Assembly (NCBI GenBank): GCA_003339415.1
Contig: PDHQ01000119.1
Location: 35,139 to 99,138, forward strand
Length of the DNA: 64,000 nucleotides
DNA from: Ophiocordyceps camponoti-saundersi (nom. inval.)
Lineage: Eukaryota; Ascomycota; Sordariomycetes; Hypocreales; Ophiocordycipitaceae
Direction: 5' to 3'
Shown here: in pieces, positions 43,998-55,526 of the stretch
How the letters are laid out: every line of letters begins with the position of its first letter
Numbering within the stretch: position 1 is the stretch's first letter
Notes under the pieces: model-generated
What the model was told of the DNA's origin: nothing
Databases searched by the model: none
What the model saw: the letters and a program-made list of their open reading frames with translations, nothing else
Made by a program: the position numbers and the translations under genes

Positions 43998-46718
43998 ATG
44001 CTCGCCGCTATCCTCGACTACTTGCCTGTGGCCGACCAGCTGCGGGCGGCTCGCGCCTCACGGCTGCTGCAGGAGATGGTCTACGACGATACGCGGTGGG
44101 TGGCGCGCCTGAAGAGCATGGGCTGCTGGGACGAGCGGGAGGCGCGACGACGCTTCGATGAGTCGGTGCGGAGAAGACGGGAGGCTGCCGCTGCCGCTTC
44201 CAAGGCCAACGGGGTTTCGGCGCCGGCGCCGGCCATCACTTTGTTCGACGCCTCGACTGAGCAGCGGAAGCAGGATTCGGCAACGGAGGCCTTGCGAGGC
44301 GGCTTCGAGACCATGAGCCTCGGCGGAGCTACAAAGACAACGACGACAGACGCAGACTCTTACCTCGGCGTCTTCGCTACCGTCCGGAGTATAAGGGGTG
44401 GCGCGAGGCAAGAATACGGCAAGGTGTACGGTGCGCTCGCACCCTTTTATTACGACGTCGTCAAGGCGCGCAGTCACGCGGAGCCCATAGTCTTCAAGGC
44501 CTTTCGCGATCCGGAACGGCAGGCGCAGATGCTGGCCAATCTGCGCCGTTTCGCCCGCAGCGACTGGGCATCGGGCTGCGTCGAGCGCGAAAACAGACTG
44601 GCGGCCATGACAAGCGTCTTCGAGGCTGCCGTCGTTCGCGAGTTCGAGCAAGGCTACGAGTTCTGGGATGTTGACGGCCGGATGAGGCGTTATGCTCATG
44701 TGCTACATACGCTCAACGGCGCACGCGTCGGCATCGACCTCTTTATCCACAAGCATCCCATCTTCCATGATCGGGATCTCACCGCCTTTAACCCGGTCGA
44801 GTGTCTGAGGGGCGAAGCCGGAGGGGCTGACATGTCGGTCGAGCCGTCGCGACGCTTCTTCGAGACACTGCTAGCCAAGGTCAACGACCAGGCCGACGTG
44901 GTCCGGCGCATCTTCCCCGACCCGGCCGTCGTCTTCTGGGAGCTCGTCGACAAGGTCAGGGAGGAAATCATCATGGAGTATGTGACGCCGCTGCTGGATG
45001 AGTGCCACGAGCGGAGCATCGCCATCTATCTAAAGGCCGTGTCGTGCTTGTTCGACCAGACCACACGCTTTTCTCGTTCGCTGACGCCGCCACCGACGAC
45101 GTCGAAGACGAGCGAGGATAAGGCGAAGGAGCTGCTCCTCAAGGTCTTCGAGCCTCATCTTGACCTCTTCTTCCAGGACGAGCTCGACTTCTTCACCAAG
45201 CAGGCAGAGCTCGAAGTGTCGCAATGGGAAAAGAAACTGTCCGAGCACGACTCGTCGGTCGAATCCTTTTACATGTCCAACATCAACCGCTCGGCCGACA
45301 AGAAGGACTTTCTAAGCTCCTTTAAAAAGGTCGTCATGCTGCCCGTCGCCGTACTGCCCAGCTTCCCCATGGGCTCGCCCTTTGCTGCAGCTTCCACGCC
45401 GCCTCCCTCCTCCTCATCAGCCTCCTCCACCAAAGCAGCGTCACAGCAGCAGGCGCAATCTCGGCCGCAGACGCCCAGCCTCGCCGTCCCGAGAGCCAAC
45501 AGTCCGATGCCGAAGGCGCCGACGGACGAGCTGGCGGCCAAGGCGGCCATCATGGCGTCCAAGCTGGAGGGCATCAAGTCGCTGTGCAGCATCGAGGTGG
45601 CCCTTCACCTGGTGCATCTGGCAAAGGCCAGCCTCGGCCGAGTGACGCCCCTAGTCCCTCTGGGCGGCCAAATGGGCGGCGAGGCGCGTGAGCTGTGCGC
45701 CAACATCTTCGTCGTCATGCTGCGGATCCTCGGTCAGCGTCATGTCAAGACCGGCTTCGACACAGCCGTCGGTCACTTGTCGCAGTTTCGACCGCAAAAG
45801 GCGAAAGACGACGCCGCCGACGACGATGACGAAAGCACTCGCGATCGCGGCGTGGCTCCGCTCGTGACATTTATCGAGCTCGTCAACGTCGGCGACCTCA
45901 TCTCTCAAATGGTAGACGTCTTCTACGAGCAGCAGCTGGTGACGTCCTCGATCGCGGACAAGAACGACTTCCTCGACGCCGCCGGCTTGGCGAAGAAGAA
46001 GTTTGAGCAAATGCTGGACGAGAGCGTCGCCGCGGGCCTCAACAAAGGCATCGACGTCCTCATGGATCAGGTCGAGTTCCTCCAGGCGACAACTCAGCTT
46101 CCCACCGACTACAACCCTCAGCCTACCAACTCCTCCGCCAACAGCGAATCGACGACGCCGACACCTCTGCCGGACAGCACGAACACCGCCACCAGCTATC
46201 CCTTCCCCTCCACGTTGTCAGCCCGGCCCCCGTCGTCGTCAACGTCAGACCACACAGGTCCGACGCCAACGGCGCGACGAATCGTCGACCTCGTCTCCCA
46301 CCACACTTCGATGCTAACCGGAACGACCGACAAGGCCGTCCTGGACGTCTTCAACGGCGAAGTCGGCCTCCGACTGTTCGCCTCCCTCTGCAAGCACCTC
46401 AAGCGCCAGAGGATCAGCACCGCGGGCGCCATGCCCCTCATCGCCGACATGCGCCTGTACGCAGACCTCGTCCAGTCGAGGCTCAGGAACCCGCTGCTGC
46501 TGCCTTACTTCGCCGCCCTGCGGGAACTGAGCCAGATCTTCCTCGTGGACGCCCGTCACGCGCGCGACCTCGCTGCCGTCATCGCCGATGCCGATCGCTT
46601 CGCGGGCGTCTTTCGGGCCGAGGAGGTTTACGAGTACGCTCAGCGGAGGGCGGATTGGTATCAGGTCAGGAGGAGTGTTGAGAAGGCCATGTATGGTATG
46701 GACTGTTGTCTTATGTGA
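43998..46718 (+). CDS. RCY1: Recyclin-1-like F-box/Sec10 protein with CaaX box
   Basis: One long exon of about 906 aa from the ATG at 43998. The N-terminus is an F-box (LAAILDYLPVADQLRAARAS, then MVYDDTRW), followed by an exocyst Sec10-like helical body with coiled segments and low-complexity Ser/Pro/Ala stretches (about residues 470-520). The protein ends in CCLM, a CaaX prenylation box, as in yeast Rcy1 (CCIM), which strongly supports the call. Rcy1 acts in endocytic recycling with SCF-type Skp1 and the exocyst at sites of growth. The true start is uncertain: the frame remains open upstream through LPE (codons from 43,989 and before), and family members usually have more N-terminal sequence. 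Confidence 0.85.
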   Translation: MLAAILDYLPVADQLRAARASRLLQEMVYDDTRWVARLKSMGCWDEREARRRFDESVRRRREAAAAASKANGVSAPAPAITLFDASTEQRKQDSATEALRGGFETMSLGGATKTTTTDADSYLGVFATVRSIRGGARQEYGKVYGALAPFYYDVVKARSHAEPIVFKAFRDPERQAQMLANLRRFARSDWASGCVERENRLAAMTSVFEAAVVREFEQGYEFWDVDGRMRRYAHVLHTLNGARVGIDLFIHKHPIFHDRDLTAFNPVECLRGEAGGADMSVEPSRRFFETLLAKVNDQADVVRRIFPDPAVVFWELVDKVREEIIMEYVTPLLDECHERSIAIYLKAVSCLFDQTTRFSRSLTPPPTTSKTSEDKAKELLLKVFEPHLDLFFQDELDFFTKQAELEVSQWEKKLSEHDSSVESFYMSNINRSADKKDFLSSFKKVVMLPVAVLPSFPMGSPFAAASTPPPSSSSASSTKAASQQQAQSRPQTPSLAVPRANSPMPKAPTDELAAKAAIMASKLEGIKSLCSIEVALHLVHLAKASLGRVTPLVPLGGQMGGEARELCANIFVVMLRILGQRHVKTGFDTAVGHLSQFRPQKAKDDAADDDDESTRDRGVAPLVTFIELVNVGDLISQMVDVFYEQQLVTSSIADKNDFLDAAGLAKKKFEQMLDESVAAGLNKGIDVLMDQVEFLQATTQLPTDYNPQPTNSSANSESTTPTPLPDSTNTATSYPFPSTLSARPPSSSTSDHTGPTPTARRIVDLVSHHTSMLTGTTDKAVLDVFNGEVGLRLFASLCKHLKRQRISTAGAMPLIADMRLYADLVQSRLRNPLLLPYFAALRELSQIFLVDARHARDLAAVIADADRFAGVFRAEEVYEYAQRRADWYQVRRSVEKAMYGMDCCLM

Positions 46719-46938
46719 ATCTTTCCTTTTTTCACTTTTCCTTTTTTTTCTTCTCTTTTGCTGTTCCTTCTTCCTTTCCTTTTGGTGGTTTGGATATCAT
46801 GGCAGAGACAAAAAAGGACTTGTCTCCATATGAATATATATCTCTCGATGAGTATATATACATATACATGTGCGTTTCATGTTCTTGGCTACTACGTGAA
46901 AAAGGGCGGCAATGTGGCTTACCTCTTGATGGCCAAGA

Positions 46939-48256
46939 TCAATTCCGCGATCCAAAGTCTAGTTTCCGGGCAACCTTAGCGCCACGCCCCCCCTCGTCCT
47001 CCTGTCCGCCGGCCGTCGCGACGCCGCCGGGCCTCTTCTTCCCATCGCCGGCGGGCTTTTCCGACTGCTGTTTGCGCGGGAGGTCTTCTTTGCGGCTGGG
47101 CTTGGGATCGGCGTGCCACCAGGGATGGCGCAACATGTCGCGAGCGGTGATGCGGCGCTTGGGATCGAGGGCGAGGGTGCGGAGGAGGAGATCTACGCCG
47201 TCCGGGCCGACGGTGCCGAAGCGCATCTCGTACCAGTCGCGGCCTCGGACCGGGTGCTGGGCGGGGACGGTGTATTCCGGCAAAGTGGTGACGCCGGGCC
47301 AATTGTCTTCAGACGGGGTGCCGACGGCCTCGCAGATGAGTTTGACCTGGTCGAGTTCGTTGGCGCCGGGGAGGTATGGGGCTCGCATGATGAGTTCGGC
47401 GAAGACGGTGCCGACAGACCAGATATCGACGGCGCCGGCGTAGTGACGGGCGCCGAAGAGGAGTTCCGGGGGCCGGTACCAGCGGGTGATGACGTTGGCG
47501 GTCATGTTCTGATGGGCGTCTGCGAAGCTTCGGGCGAGGCCGAAATCGGCGAGCTTGACCTCGCCGTCGGCGGCGATGAGGAGGTTGTTGGGCTTGATGT
47601 CGCGATGAAGGACGAAGTTTTCGTGGCAGAACCACACGGCGCGGGTCAACATGCCCATCCAGGCCTTGATGTCTGCTGCGCCGTATCGGACCCGGTCCGT
47701 GTCTCGGATCAGCATCTCCAAGTCGCCGAGGGGTAGGTACTCGAGCACGAGGTTGAGATTCTGATCCTTGGAGGAGAAGACGGAGAGGAGGGAGATGATG
47801 TTGGGGTGGTGCAGCTCCTGCAGGTGCTTGAGCTCTCGCACCGCATCGGGCGCCATTCCTTCTGTGTACTCCTTCTGCACCTTGATTTTCTTGATGGCGA
47901 CGAGGGTTGTAGGGCGGGCGCGGAGATGGCCGAGGAAGACGATGGCGTAAGTTCCCTCACCGAGCTTCTTACCTGGATAGATTTAGCACTTGTTACTTTT
48001 ATTTTGCCCCCCTTAGAGGAGAGGACAAGGATATATAGATCGGACCCTTTGCGTACTTGCGCTTCTCGTCCTCGTTCATCAGCTCGGCGAGGTCGAGAGA
48101 CGGAGGCACGTTGGCGGATGCCACTGCTGCTGTTGATGACAATGGCCGTGGTGGCGTTCCATTGTTGGAAACGGTGGTCTGACGACTCTTGAGAGGTGAA
48201 GAGATGCGCTGCTGCTCTTGGGAGGTCGTGACGACGACGACTGGCGACGAGGTCAT
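46939..48256 (-). CDS. KIN28: CDK7/Kin28-type cyclin-dependent kinase (TFIIH)
   Basis: Two exons (48256-48046, 47972-46939) give about 414 aa. A Ser/Thr-rich N-terminal extension of about 65 residues precedes the kinase domain. Visible motifs are GEGTYA (about 75-80), the catalytic Lys in VAIKKIKV (about 98), HRDIKPNN (193-200), DFGLAR (213-218) and the activation segment NMTANVITRWYRPPELLFG with the likely activating Thr at about 228. The short C-terminal tail is Lys/Arg/Gly-rich. Kin28/CDK7/Mcs6 kinases phosphorylate the RNA polymerase II CTD within TFIIH. The N-terminal extension is longer than in yeast Kin28. Convergent with RCY1 (220-bp gap). Confidence 0.88.
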
Positions 48257-49068
48257 GACCGCGAAGGGGGGGTGAGGGGAGGGGGGGGGGGGGGAAGAGT
48301 AGAGTTCGTCCCTTGATCACGTGTTGAATTCGGGGCGAGAGAGAGAGAGAGAGGGAGAAAGAAAGAGAGAGAGAAAAAAGGTTTCCCAAGGAAGGGTCGG
48401 TTTCGATTGTGCAGGGAAGGAATAGCGCGAAAGAAAAGAGAAAGGGGAAAAAAGGGAAAGAGAGAGGATAGCTGATGGTCCTATGGGATAGGATCGTCAC
48501 GTGTTCGTGCGGATCATCGCCCGGTCCGCCTGACAACCCTAGTAGCACCCTACAATGGCGGCTCTTTTCCCCCGGACCCACCGTGTTCCGAAGCTCCGGC
48601 TGCCAAGTTTCAGCCCGGTTGCCGCTTTCGGCAATCGGCAGCCCGGAAGAGCTATAGGTCGCTACCCTAGTACTGAGCGGGCGGGTACGTACCTACCTTC
48701 TTGGTGCGACTCCGTCTCATCGTCCTGTCACTTAGACTAGGCCTTGGGATAGTCTCTCACTGATAGCCTCTCACTCTCTATCCGTCCCTCCTCCTCCCAC
48801 TCTCTCTTTATACTTCCTCTCTCTTGTTTTTCGTCCCTTGTTCTTTTTTTTTCTCCTTATTCTTCTTCTTTTTGCCTTTGTGTTTGATTTCTTTGCGTGC
48901 CTGCTAGTTCGTTATTGACGTCTTCTTTGCCTTTTCTCCTCTCTTTTTGCCTTTACTCTCGTTCTTTTACATCCCTTCCCACCTATAATCGACTCACACA
49001 CTCGCTTTCGCTCTCCCTTTCCAACCGTCGTCTGAATCGTTCACGACCATCGATTCCAGAAAGACGCC
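48257..49068. promoter_or_regulatory. Bidirectional promoter of CDK7 and SFK1 with two E-boxes
   Basis: An 812-bp region between divergent starts. TCACGTGTT occurs twice, at 48,318-48,326 and 48,497-48,505, matching the CACGTG site of bHLH factors such as Cbf1. A purine-rich (AG/GA) tract lies upstream of CDK7 (48,336-48,380) and a long CT-rich tract upstream of SFK1 (48,760-49,030). Confidence 0.6.
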
Positions 49069-50145
49069 ATGGGCAAAAGCCTCAGCCCGCCGCGAAAATG
49101 GGGCGAACGATTCGTCCGAAGAGCTTCAGATCAGACCTCGACCCAACCTTCGCTTACTTCGGCTCCGGTTCAATTGACTCGGAGCCGATATCGTTACATC
49201 TCTTACTGGGTTCGTTCATATCCTCTATTCTCTATCCCTCTGTTACTTTTTCTCTCTGACAATCTCTGACAATGGCTCTCCTGTCTCTTCTCATTTCCAG
49301 ATGCTCCCGCTCTTCTCCAGCCTCGTCTGGCTCGGCATGCTTCTCGGCATGCTCCTCTACTGGACCATCGACGATAAAAGCCGTCATCTACCGTCCATGT
49401 CTGTCAACGCAAACATTTCTTTCATCAGCGACATCGGAGCCTTTCGTTTGAAGCCGCTCTTCATCGCCGGCTCCACCGTCACAGCCGTCACCCTCAACCT
49501 TGCCTTTGTTGCCGAGCGCTGGCTGCGTCATAACGGCCGCCTTTTGCCGAATACCTCCCTCACTGAGAAGCTTCTCTCTGCTTTGACCATCTTCTTTGCT
49601 GTTCTCGGAGCCATTGGCCTTATCTGCCTCACAATCTGGGACACATGGATGCACCACGAGAAGCACAATGGTTTCCTTGTCCTCTTCATCGGCGGCTACA
49701 TGGCTTCGGCTGTCAGCACCTGTTGGGAATATCAGCGTCTAGGCATCAGTCAGTACTCCTTCTCATGCTTTTCCTTTCCCTCTCTTCCCTTCTCCTTTTC
49801 TTCCCTTCCCTTTCCTTGCTTACCTTTGTCCCTTTGGAAGAAAACCGCCAACATCCTCTGCTCCGCATTTCTTTTTGGGTCAAGCTCGTCTTCTTCTCTA
49901 CCGAGCTCGTCCTCGTCATCCTCTTCGGCTCCCTCTCCGCCGCCCACCAACAAGATGCCGCCGCCATTTTCGAGTGGATTGTCGCCTTCATCTTCACCTT
50001 TTACATTCTCTCCTTCGTCATCGATCTATGGCCCGCCGTCCACACAAAGGATCCGGCTAATCGCTTCGAAAAGCCCCTATCCATACGTTCTGTACTGTCT
50101 TCCGGCAGCGACCTCGAGCAGTCTGATGCTGCCAACTATCCGTAA
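49069..50145 (+). CDS. SFK1: Sfk1/Frag1/DRAM-family plasma membrane protein
   Basis: Three exons (49069-49209, 49301-49748, 49841-50145) give about 297 aa. Hydrophobic segments are spaced as in the Frag1/DRAM/Sfk1 family, about six helices: LPLFSSLVWLGMLLGMLLYW, then LKPLFIAGSTVTAVTLNLAF, LLSALTIFFAVLGAIGLICL, FLVLFIGGYMASAVSTCWEY, LVFFSTELVLVILFGSL and WIVAFIFTFYILSFVIDLW. YQRLGIKNRQHPLLRISFWV restores the family joint at intron 2. Yeast Sfk1 helps place the PI4-kinase Stt4 at the plasma membrane. The cytosolic tail is short and Ser-rich. Confidence 0.85.
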
Positions 50146-50708
50146 TTTAAAAAAGAAAAAATGGGTTTCTTCTCGTCATTTATGAAGTCTCTAGGGGGGG
50201 TGGGGGGGCGTCTGGAGATATATACCTACTTGATTTCCTTGTTGTCCTTTCTCTTTGATGCATGGCTTACAGGCGATTGGGACGGATCAAGGAACATTTG
50301 TCCGTGTGTTTTTTTTGCGTGGTCATTAAATTAATCGTTGTTTATTAGACGCAGCGCCATTACTTCTATGAACCATATATAATTATCTATCTTCTCCTTT
50401 TTCCGTCCAGATATCTCCTCCAGACATCTCCTCCTTACTCTCTGTCTGTTCAAGCATTAACTCTTCCTCATCATCGAGGACAGTCAGTCGGATTAACAAA
50501 GGAAAGATGGTGTGTGTAGAGAGTCGTTGTCAACAACCTTCATCATACCCGGCAAAAAGAAAAACAAACACCTTATTCCGAGACACAAGAGATAAGAAAC
50601 AAAAAGGAGATATAAGAGAAAAGAAAATCACCACACATTACATAGAGAGGTAGCTCCCACGTCTGAAACACTCACCCTAGTGATCCCTAGGTATCGGTAG
50701 GTAAAGTC
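50146..50708. other. Convergent intergenic spacer
   Basis: About 560 bp between SFK1 and EIS1, which converge. AT-rich with A-runs. No gene is supported. Confidence 0.45.
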
Positions 50709-53276
50709 TCACGAATCCATCATTTCTCGAAACCGCGAGTCGCGCAGGTTACGGCCCCCCACGCGCGTTTGCGTCGCAGCCGAGACGTTCTCCTCGTAGG
50801 CGGTAGCAACCGGCGGCTCTGCGACAGTCTCGCTCGTGGCCACTGTCTCGCCCATCGCTTCTGGGCCCGTCTCGCCAACCATTTCCGAGCCGCCAGCCGT
50901 ATGGCCCGTCTGGTGCTCGCCGTCGTCTAGAGGAGTGGATTCGCTGTTTCCGGTCAAGGCGTGGTGCTGATCCAGGCTCGTATCGCTCCGGTTCATATTC
51001 TGTGCCCTAGCGCCTCCGAGGAAACTACGCCTCTCGCGATCCAATACGGACCTGCGCCGAGTGAGGTGATTCCAGATCCAGCTTCTGACTCCAGGCCTGT
51101 GCGGCGACCATCTGTTTGGCGTCGCCTCGGCCGTATATCTCGGTGGCTCCCCGTCGGCCTGAGGGTCGAGCGAAGAGGCGCCGTGCTCATCGTGCTCATG
51201 TCTGACGTCTTCAGCCTCGACGTCTTCCTCCTCCTCTTCCGGCTCGGCGGTCTGTGCTTGGTCCTGGTCCTGGTCCTGGTCCTGGAGTGGGCCTGCCGAT
51301 GAAGCCCTGGTCTTCTCTTGCGCGACATCAACGTATTCTTCTGTTTCGTCCTCCTCTTCCTCCTCTCCGTACTCTTGCCCGCGCGTCCCTTCAGCTTGGT
51401 AGTCAGGTTGTTGTTGCTCGGGTTGTGGCTGATAGGTATGATGTTGCTCGTGCTGCCGCTGGTATGCGGCTTCTTGCACCTCTTCCCTTGTGTGCTCGAC
51501 AGGCTCATCTGCCTCACCCACCTGGCCATGACCGAGATGATGTTCTTGTTCGTGAAGGTGGTGTGCAGGCTCCTCGTGTGTGTCGTCCACCGCCACGTGG
51601 CCACGGCTGACATGCTGGTCTTGGTCGCGCAGCTGCTCCTCACGGTCCGGATATTCATCTGTGCCCTGTTCTTCCACTCCCTCTACTTGATGGCCCACAA
51701 GACCCCCTCGCTCTGCCTCCATCTGCTGACTTGGACTTGCTACTTGCGCGGCCTGACGCTCGGCAGCATCGACTCGGTCTTCGTGAGCGGCAACCTCACC
51801 GTCAACCTCTTCGTTCTCGGCGGCAGCTTCAGTCTCTCCGTCTTGTTGAAGTCCCTCGCCCTCCACGGCGATTTCTCGTGTCTCTTCGTCTTCTCCTTCT
51901 AACGGTCAGTCATCGGCGAAACAGATTGACATAAAAAAAAAGGGAGCCACTTTACCTGCAGCGGCATTCGCCTTGCGGCCGCGAGACTTGCGCTTCCTGG
52001 ACCGGCCTCGCTTCTCCTTTGCCTGCGCTTTTTGCTCTCGCTTGGCCGCGGCTTTCGCCTCGATATCCTCGAGGACGGGCTGGACCCTTCTCGAGGCGAT
52101 GGCATTGATTTCATCAGGGGTCATAAACATCCCACCGCCGAGGTCAATCATGTCCCTGCGATCCGACTCTTCTTGGTTCTGAGACTGTAGCGCCTGTTGA
52201 GCCTGCAGCTCCCATTGGCTCATGTCGGTGGAGGGTAGTTTTCCCTTGTTCTTGACTGCCTTCTCTTCCATGGTCCTAAGACGCTCCTTGACGTTGCGTT
52301 GAGCGGCGGCAAGAAGAGCCTCACGATCCCTCTCACGCTGGTCCACGTCGATCATGGACGCCCTGGTGGGAAAGATGGGTCCTGATCCAGGAACGGGGGG
52401 CACCTCGCGTCTGGTAGAAGATGAACGGCGTTTTTTCGATCTTGACGACTTGGACCGTGACGACTTCTTCTTCTTCTTCTTGGGCGGCGATACCAAGTGG
52501 CCGTAGTAGTAATCGCGATATTCGAGATCCTGCATGCGCTCGTCGTGCATCTGGTAGAGGCGATCCTGAGCTTGTCTTTGGGCGGCCTCTTGTAAGTGGA
52601 TGTAAGGGTTGGGCTCGTTGTCGGTCTGTTGCTGAGCGGCCTTTGCGTCGTCGTCCATCTGTCTCTGCCGGCTAAACATCAACTTGGCCAACTCCAGGGC
52701 AGACTCTTGCAGCTTGTCCTGCTTGGTTTGCGCGTCGAGCAAAGTTTGGAGAGGGGGGTTTGAGGTGAACATGCTTCGATCCATGGTGGTATAAGGAAGG
52801 ACCCAGCCGTGATCGGTCGTGTATTTGGGCAATGACGAGACTGGCTTCCTAGGTAACATGGAGTTGCGTTGTGCCTGAGCAGCTCCGAGGGCAGCATCCG
52901 AAGGGTCTATGCCATGAAGGAGATATCTCGGTGTGTTCGAGGCCGGAGCTGACATTCTCAAGGTGGCGGATCGACCGCCACCCTGCAAGGCGCGTGCGGC
53001 GGCCGAGCTGCTCCATGTTTGCCGTTTTTGCTCGGCAGGAGTCAGCACGAAACGCTGCTTGGTGAGGCCAGCCCTCGTTGTATGCTGATCCATGGCGAGG
53101 ATGGCGGCGGCCGAGGCTGTCGATGTCCTTTCTGGCCTGGAAGGAGACTTGGCGGACCAGTCATAGTAGCTGGCGGTCATGGCACCGGCAGCGGCAGCAT
53201 CGTAGTCGTCGTCATCGACGACGGGGGAGTAGCTGGGAGGGTGACGGTGAGCGAGCTTGGAGGATGCTCTTGTCAT
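50709..53276 (-). CDS. EIS1: Eisosome protein 1 (Eis1) family
   Basis: Two exons (53276-51956, 51898-50709) give about 836 aa. The conserved part is in exon 1: LAAAQRNVKERLRTMEEKAV, then MIDLGGGMFMTPDEINAIAS and RRVQPVLEDIEAKAAAKREQ, the core of Eis1. A basic stretch (KKKKKKSSRSKSSRSKKRRS) lies between, suited to contact acidic membrane lipids. Exon 2 is an unusually acidic, Gln/His-rich tail with Asp-Gln repeats coded by GGTCCT units on the plus strand (about 51,258-51,285). Eisosomes are furrow-like plasma membrane domains. The start ATG at 53276 was chosen as the first Met of the long frame. The tail should be checked, since its composition is quite different from the core. Confidence 0.82.
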
Positions 53277-54322
53277 GACGAGCTGGGCCAACGGGCAGTG
53301 TGCAACTTGTTTGGTGGGTAGGTAGGTGGTCCTAGGAGATACTAGGAGGAGAACGAGGAGAAGAACTGAGGAGGAGAACTGAGGAGGAGAAACTCGAGCT
53401 GCGTATTGCGGGAGAGGTGGGAGGCGGAGGATAGTAATAGGCGAAAGTGGTAGGAAGAAAGTAAGGAGGAGAAGAGAAGCGTAAAACAGAGCTCATCCCC
53501 CGCACTGATGTCAAGAGCTGCTCGGACGGTCCGGCCCTGGGTGACGATGCCTCTCATCATCTTTCCCATCTTCCCTTTCCGATTCTTCGATGAGAGACGG
53601 CTGATGATGTTGGCCGAACCCTCCGTTTGGTCCCCATAAATTTAATTTAAGTCACGGCCAGGGTTCCCTAGACCCATGCCCGAAGGGTCCAAGGATCAGG
53701 TCTGAGGCCATACATACACACTGTAGGTACAAGGTATAGGCTATAGACAAGGATGCTGACGTCATGAGCCTTATCATCATCTCTTCCGCCTCTTCTTCTT
53801 AACCTGTTTCTTCACTGTCAAGTTTTTCACTCTCTTGTCACCCTCCTGTTCACCGTTTCTTCCCCTCTTAAACGACACCAAACTCTCCCCCTTCATCCAT
53901 ATAACGTACAAGTCCTTCCTCGTCCCTCTTCAATGCTCAGACGGCCGTTGTGAACCCTTTCGCCGAGTCTATTTCTAACGCTATTCATCTGTCTGCCATC
54001 CGTGCACTGACGCTCTGATAACCCAGCTCGGATGCCTCTTCTACAATTGACCTAATCCACAGCTTATACATCATCATCCTGCTCTGTAACGTCCCTGCTT
54101 GACCCAACCAGACATGGTGCATTGCCTGCCCATCTACGGATACTTTGGTGCCTAGATATCATGTATGCACGCACTCAATCTATCTTATTACGAATATTCC
54201 GCACATACGGATACATACATACAACTCATACCTAGCCGCTCCGCTGCCTCTCTCGTATTCAACCTCAACTCACTGCCAACGCCAAATCCTCCCCCTTCCT
54301 CGTCGCCACCGCTTCAGCCTCA
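53277..54322. promoter_or_regulatory. Divergent intergenic region of EIS1 and the phosphatase gene
   Basis: About 1 kb of shared upstream DNA. It contains AGGTAGGT motifs near 53,312-53,326 and CT-rich leader sequence upstream of the phosphatase (53,780-54,320). No gene is supported. Confidence 0.45.
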
Positions 54323-55417
54323 ATGGATCAACCTGAAGCACTCCAGAGCGTTTCCAACTTCAGAGACGTCGGTCTTACTGTCAATCGCTTCCTCGGTCGG
54401 CGTCTTGTTCGCGAGGGCGTCTTTTTTCGCTCCGCTCGGCCTGGTTCGTGACTGATGGCCATCTCCTGTTTCTCGTTCTTGCGTCACTGACACCGATGCA
54501 GACGATGCCACGCCTAAAGACGAACTTGTCTTAAGAGACCATCTTCGTATCAAGACCATCATCGACTTGCGCACCCAGTACGCTGTCATTCCATTCTCCT
54601 ACACCGCTTCCTCTTACCATCCTTCAGGACAGAGCTCCGTCAGCAGGCCGCCAAGCGTCAACCTCAGTCCTCCTTGCTTTATTCCATCGTCTTCCCGCCT
54701 CAGCCTCGACGCATCAGCGGTATCAACTATAATGAAATAAGCATCACCGGCCGATCTTTTGAGCGCCACCTGTTGAGCAGGCTTGCTTGGTGCAACTTCT
54801 TGTTAGCTCTACTTGCATCCTTTCTGACCAAGTGAATACGCATAGTCCTCGCCACTGACGTCCTGCCAAGCAAGGTCATTTTCTTCGCCATCCTTGGCAT
54901 GCGCCTGCGCGCTTCACGCATAATCGTCAATAACGTGCTAATACCCATTGGCCTCCTCGGTATAAGCACCGTTTCTCTCGACCAATCCGGCGCAGACGTT
55001 CGCGAGGCACTATCATTATTTACCAGCTCTCGTTCGATGCCCGCCCTGGTACACTGCACCCTCGGCAAGGATAGAACCGGTAAGAGGTGATCGCGCACCT
55101 TAGCCACTACCTTTCTGACGCTCTTTGTCACAGGCCTCATCTGCGCTCTGATCCTCATGGTTCTCCACGTGCCCGGTCCCGCCATTGAGCACGATTATTT
55201 CTTGAGCGATGCTGCCCTTGTCTCAAACCGAGCCGAGAGGTTGGCTGACATGCGCGAGACAGGGTTCCCCGACGAGTGGGAGAGTACCGCCAAGAACATG
55301 ATACCGGGCATGCAAGCCCATCTGGTCAACCAGTATGGTGGCCTTGATGCCTATCTCGACAGCATTGGCTTCGGCGAACAAGATCGTACCAAGCTCCGAG
55401 AGGTACTTCTGTACTGA
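54323..55417 (+). CDS. Protein-tyrosine phosphatase, Y_phosphatase3 type
   Basis: Five exons (54323-54443, 54502-54577, 54628-54801, 54871-55079, 55134-55417) give about 287 aa. The N-terminus SNFRDVG and SARP segments are typical of the fungal tyrosine-phosphatase-like family. The P-loop HCTLGKDRTG fits C-x5-R with catalytic Cys and Arg. The C-terminus has the conserved YGGLDAYLDSIG. Introns were placed so that TIIDLRTQTELR and AWCNFFKVIFF are restored. Such enzymes may act on phosphotyrosine or phosphoinositides; the substrate is not known here. Convergent with the methyltransferase gene, 109 bp apart. Confidence 0.83.
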
Positions 55418-55526
55418 GTAAAGAAACAAGTCTCTCTCGGGCCGTCGATGGACATCCATGCCCGTGACTGCTTAGTGCCTACCTACCTGGGTTCCCAGAA
55501 ACGAGGCCAGGCACCTCGAGGTCGCC

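Noticed and set aside
51318..51902. 194-codon plus-strand open frame opposite EIS1 exon 2
   Set aside because: Leu/Val/Cys-rich composition is the shadow of Glu/Asp/Gln/His codons on the coding strand; no family match.
54832..54870. 39-bp intron in the phosphatase gene (donor GTGAAT)
   Set aside because: Too short for this genome. The donor at 54,802 (GTTAGC) gives a 69-bp intron and restores the conserved AWCNFFKV segment.
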